From Thalassorhabdomicrobium marinisediminis (GTDB taxonomy: Bacteria > Pseudomonadota > Alphaproteobacteria > Rhodobacterales > Rhodobacteraceae), in assembly GCF_003072065.1 (NCBI RefSeq), contig NZ_QCYG01000003.1:248001-312000 (forward strand): a stretch of 64,000 nt of DNA, in the 5' to 3' direction. A program made the position numbers and the translations under genes. Under the pieces are notes generated by a model. It made no database searches. It worked only from the letters and a program-made list of their open reading frames with translations, and was not told where the DNA came from. Below are positions 62,100 through 64,000 of this stretch, one piece after another (position 1 is the stretch's first letter; each line of letters begins with the position of its first letter).

Positions 62100-62876
62100 C
62101 TATTTCCCCTGCCAGACCGGTGCGCGCTTTTCGCGGAAGGCTTGCACCCCCTCGTTGGCGTCCTCGGAGTTCAGCGCGGCCAGAAGTTCGGGTGTTTCAT
62201 GGGTGTAGGCGTCGTGAATCGACATCTCGCCGGTGCTGCGCACGATGGCCTTGATCGCCTTGATGCTCAGCGGTGCCGCCGACAGGATATCCTTGACCCA
62301 GGCCTCGACCTCGGCGTCCAGCTCGTCCGCCGGGACCACCGCGTTCACAAGGCCATAGCGGGCCATGTCGTCGGCCGACATCATCCGTCCGGTCATCATC
62401 ATCCCCACCGCGATGTTGCGCGGGATGAGACGCGGCAGGGTGACGATGCCGCCGTCCAGCGGCAACCGCCCGACCTTGGCTTCGGGCAGGCCGAAGCGCG
62501 CGGTGTCGGCGGCGATGAGGATATCGCACCCCATCGCCATCTCAAGCCCGCCGCCCAGCGCCAGCCCGTTGATCCGGGCAATCACTGGCACGTTGAGCGT
62601 GCGACGCAGGGCAATCCGCTTGAAGCCCGTCCCGCTCAGGTCCTTCCAATAGTCCACGCCGGACATGCCGGTGTCGTCCTTGAGATCGGCCCCCGCCGAA
62701 AAGGCCTTTTCCCCGCTGCCGGTGAGGACGACGCAGCGCACCTCGGAGTTGGCCTCGATCTCGTCCCAGATCTCTTCCAGACGGGTCTGGGTGGCGGTGT
62801 CGATCGCATTCATCCGGTCCGGTCGGTCGATGGTGATCCGCGCGACGTGGTCTTCGATGGAGAAGCGAACGGTCAT
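62100..62876 (-). CDS. Enoyl-CoA hydratase/isomerase family protein
   Basis: This 258-residue crotonase-fold protein has the oxyanion and catalytic segments LTGSGEKAFSAGADLKD and NGLALGGGLEMAMGCDILIA (first Glu), and FGLPEAKVGRLPLDGG (second Glu). With both Glu kept, hydratase activity is plausible. It overlaps the CoA-transferase gene by ATGA. A CoA-transferase plus crotonase pair is the arrangement of carnitine-like and other CoA-ester catabolic routes; the substrate here is unknown. Confidence 0.9.
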   Translation of the reverse strand: MTVRFSIEDHVARITIDRPDRMNAIDTATQTRLEEIWDEIEANSEVRCVVLTGSGEKAFSAGADLKDDTGMSGVDYWKDLSGTGFKRIALRRTLNVPVIARINGLALGGGLEMAMGCDILIAADTARFGLPEAKVGRLPLDGGIVTLPRLIPRNIAVGMMMTGRMMSADDMARYGLVNAVVPADELDAEVEAWVKDILSAAPLSIKAIKAIVRSTGEMSIHDAYTHETPELLAALNSEDANEGVQAFREKRAPVWQGK

Positions 62877-64000
62877 TCCGCAGCCTCGTTCACCGACTTC
62901 GACGCGTTCAGCTCGGCCAGCACCTCATCGGTATGCTCCCCCAGCCGCGGGGGCACGTGGCGGATCGTCACCTTGGCATCGCTCAGATGCACCGGAGAGC
63001 TTACGAAATCCATCTTGCCAAGGAACGGATGGTCGATCTCGATCAGCATCTCGTTGATCGTGGTCTGCGGATCGGCCAGAGCCTCGCCCAATGACCGCAC
63101 AGGCGCGCATAGCAGGTCCTGCTCTTCCAGACGGTCCAGCCAATACTGGGTTGTATTGGTGGCAAAGGCCTTGCGGAACGTCTCTTGCAGGAAGGGCTTG
63201 TTCTTGCGCTGGCTGGCAAGGGTTGGATACTGGGGCTCGAGGTCTTCGATATCCAGCGCCTTGCAGATGTCGCGCAGCGGGTTCGACTTGAACGCCCCCA
63301 CCACGACAAGCGCCCCGTCGGAGGTGTCGAACACGCCGGTCAGCGGCATGGCGGCCCAGTTCAGCACGTCGCCGTGCTTGTTCCACTGGGCGGCTTCCTG
63401 CATCTGCATCGCGATCATCGAGTCGTAAAGCGACACGCTGACCTTTTGGCCGACGCCCGATTGATGCCGCGCCAGAAGCGCCGCCATGATCCCCTGCACC
63501 ATGTGCATGCCGGCGGTATAATCGCACAGCGTGGTTGGGTAGATCGACTGCGGAATGGACGGGTCCTGCCGCTTTTCCATCACGCCGCTCATGGCCTGCG
63601 CCAGCACGTCCTGCCCGCCCTTGTGGGCATAGGGCCCCTCTTCCCCGTAACCGGTGCCCGAGGCGCAGATGATCCGGGGGTTGATCTCTTTGAGGGTGTC
63701 GTAGTCGAAGCCAAGGCGTTTCATCACGCCAGCGCGGAAGTTGTCGACCACCACGTCCGACTTGCGGACCAGATCATAGATGATCTGCTTGCCTTCGTCG
63801 GACTTGGTATCGACCGTGATCGACCGTTTGTTGCGATTGAGCGAGGCAAAGACCGCGTTGTTCATCGCCGCCTCGTCCGGCTCACCGAAGAAGTTGCGTG
63901 ACAGGTCGCCCGCGCCGGGACGTTCGACCTTGATCACATCGGCACCGAAATCGGCCAGCATCTGCGTCGCGCAGGGCCCCATCATGACTTGCGTGAAATC
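62873..64000 (-). CDS. CaiB/BaiF-family (class III) CoA-transferase, 5' end outside window
   Basis: The frame runs off the right edge, and the visible 375 residues begin just before QVMMGPCATQMLADFGADVIKVE, the typical N-terminal motif, so only about 15-25 residues are missing. The catalytic Asp is in GGQDVLAQAMSGVME. Family enzymes transfer CoA between acids via an aspartyl-CoA thioester. It heads, or is near the head of, the right-end minus-strand operon and would activate the acid processed by the downstream hydratase. Confidence 0.92.
   Translation of the reverse strand, partial: DFTQVMMGPCATQMLADFGADVIKVERPGAGDLSRNFFGEPDEAAMNNAVFASLNRNKRSITVDTKSDEGKQIIYDLVRKSDVVVDNFRAGVMKRLGFDYDTLKEINPRIICASGTGYGEEGPYAHKGGQDVLAQAMSGVMEKRQDPSIPQSIYPTTLCDYTAGMHMVQGIMAALLARHQSGVGQKVSVSLYDSMIAMQMQEAAQWNKHGDVLNWAAMPLTGVFDTSDGALVVVGAFKSNPLRDICKALDIEDLEPQYPTLASQRKNKPFLQETFRKAFATNTTQYWLDRLEEQDLLCAPVRSLGEALADPQTTINEMLIEIDHPFLGKMDFVSSPVHLSDAKVTIRHVPPRLGEHTDEVLAELNASKSVNEAAE

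Overview
The window reads as chromosomal DNA of a GC-rich alphaproteobacterium, most likely a member of the Rhodobacteraceae (Roseobacter/Rhodobacter group). Pointers are the 44-residue aa3-type cytochrome oxidase subunit IV, the DUF465 and DUF6173 proteins, the phbA-phbB pair, the uvrC-pgsA-moaD-moaE gene order, a TRAP transporter, doe-type ectoine catabolism genes and the density of genes overlapping by ATGA. No rRNA, tRNA, CRISPR array, insertion sequence or phage gene was recognised. Coding density is very high. The largest gene-free gap is 22587-22879 (293 bases), so no stretch over 300 bases lacks a gene.

Bases 1-31000 are mainly housekeeping. They hold the 3' part of an acyl-CoA dehydrogenase, an MBL-fold hydrolase, small respiratory and envelope proteins, azlCD, mobA with a GNAT enzyme, greA, a PAP2-type membrane protein, ETF-ubiquinone oxidoreductase, a TPR protein overlapping ispE, a long-chain polyprenyl diphosphate synthase, a tRNA methyltransferase, phbAB, a lone EAL-domain protein, tag, moaDE, pgsA and uvrC. 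A tightly packed minus-strand run follows (sppA-like peptidase, an unannotated 54-residue Cys-rich protein, a CaCA antiporter and a pteridine-reductase-like SDR). After it come an ABC-2 exporter, a lytic transglycosylase, a receiver protein and glpD.

Bases 31000-64000 are almost entirely uptake and catabolism. glpR is divergent from glpD across a region with candidate GlpR sites. Next are a TRAP transporter with a 2-oxoacid-type binding protein, an M20 amidohydrolase, a class III aminotransferase and an Lrp/AsnC regulator, with doeA-doeB divergent from them; together these look like an ectoine-to-diaminobutyrate pathway. Then an Ldh2-family imine reductase, a polar amino acid ABC transporter and a one-piece aconitase X form a candidate cis-3-hydroxyproline module. 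A dipeptide-type ABC operon ends in a DUF1684 protein and is followed by a beta-lactamase-fold serine hydrolase and a TetR-RND efflux operon.

The right end carries a minus-strand operon: CaiB/BaiF CoA-transferase (cut by the window edge), enoyl-CoA hydratase, FdxA-like ferredoxin, a DapA-family lyase/deaminase and an aldehyde dehydrogenase of the 2-oxoglutarate-semialdehyde type. This mix of CoA chemistry, a ferredoxin and a 2-oxoglutarate-semialdehyde route is the least explained part of the window. Several of these transporter and catabolic operons carry perfect GC-rich hairpins between genes, two of them directly after the binding-protein gene.
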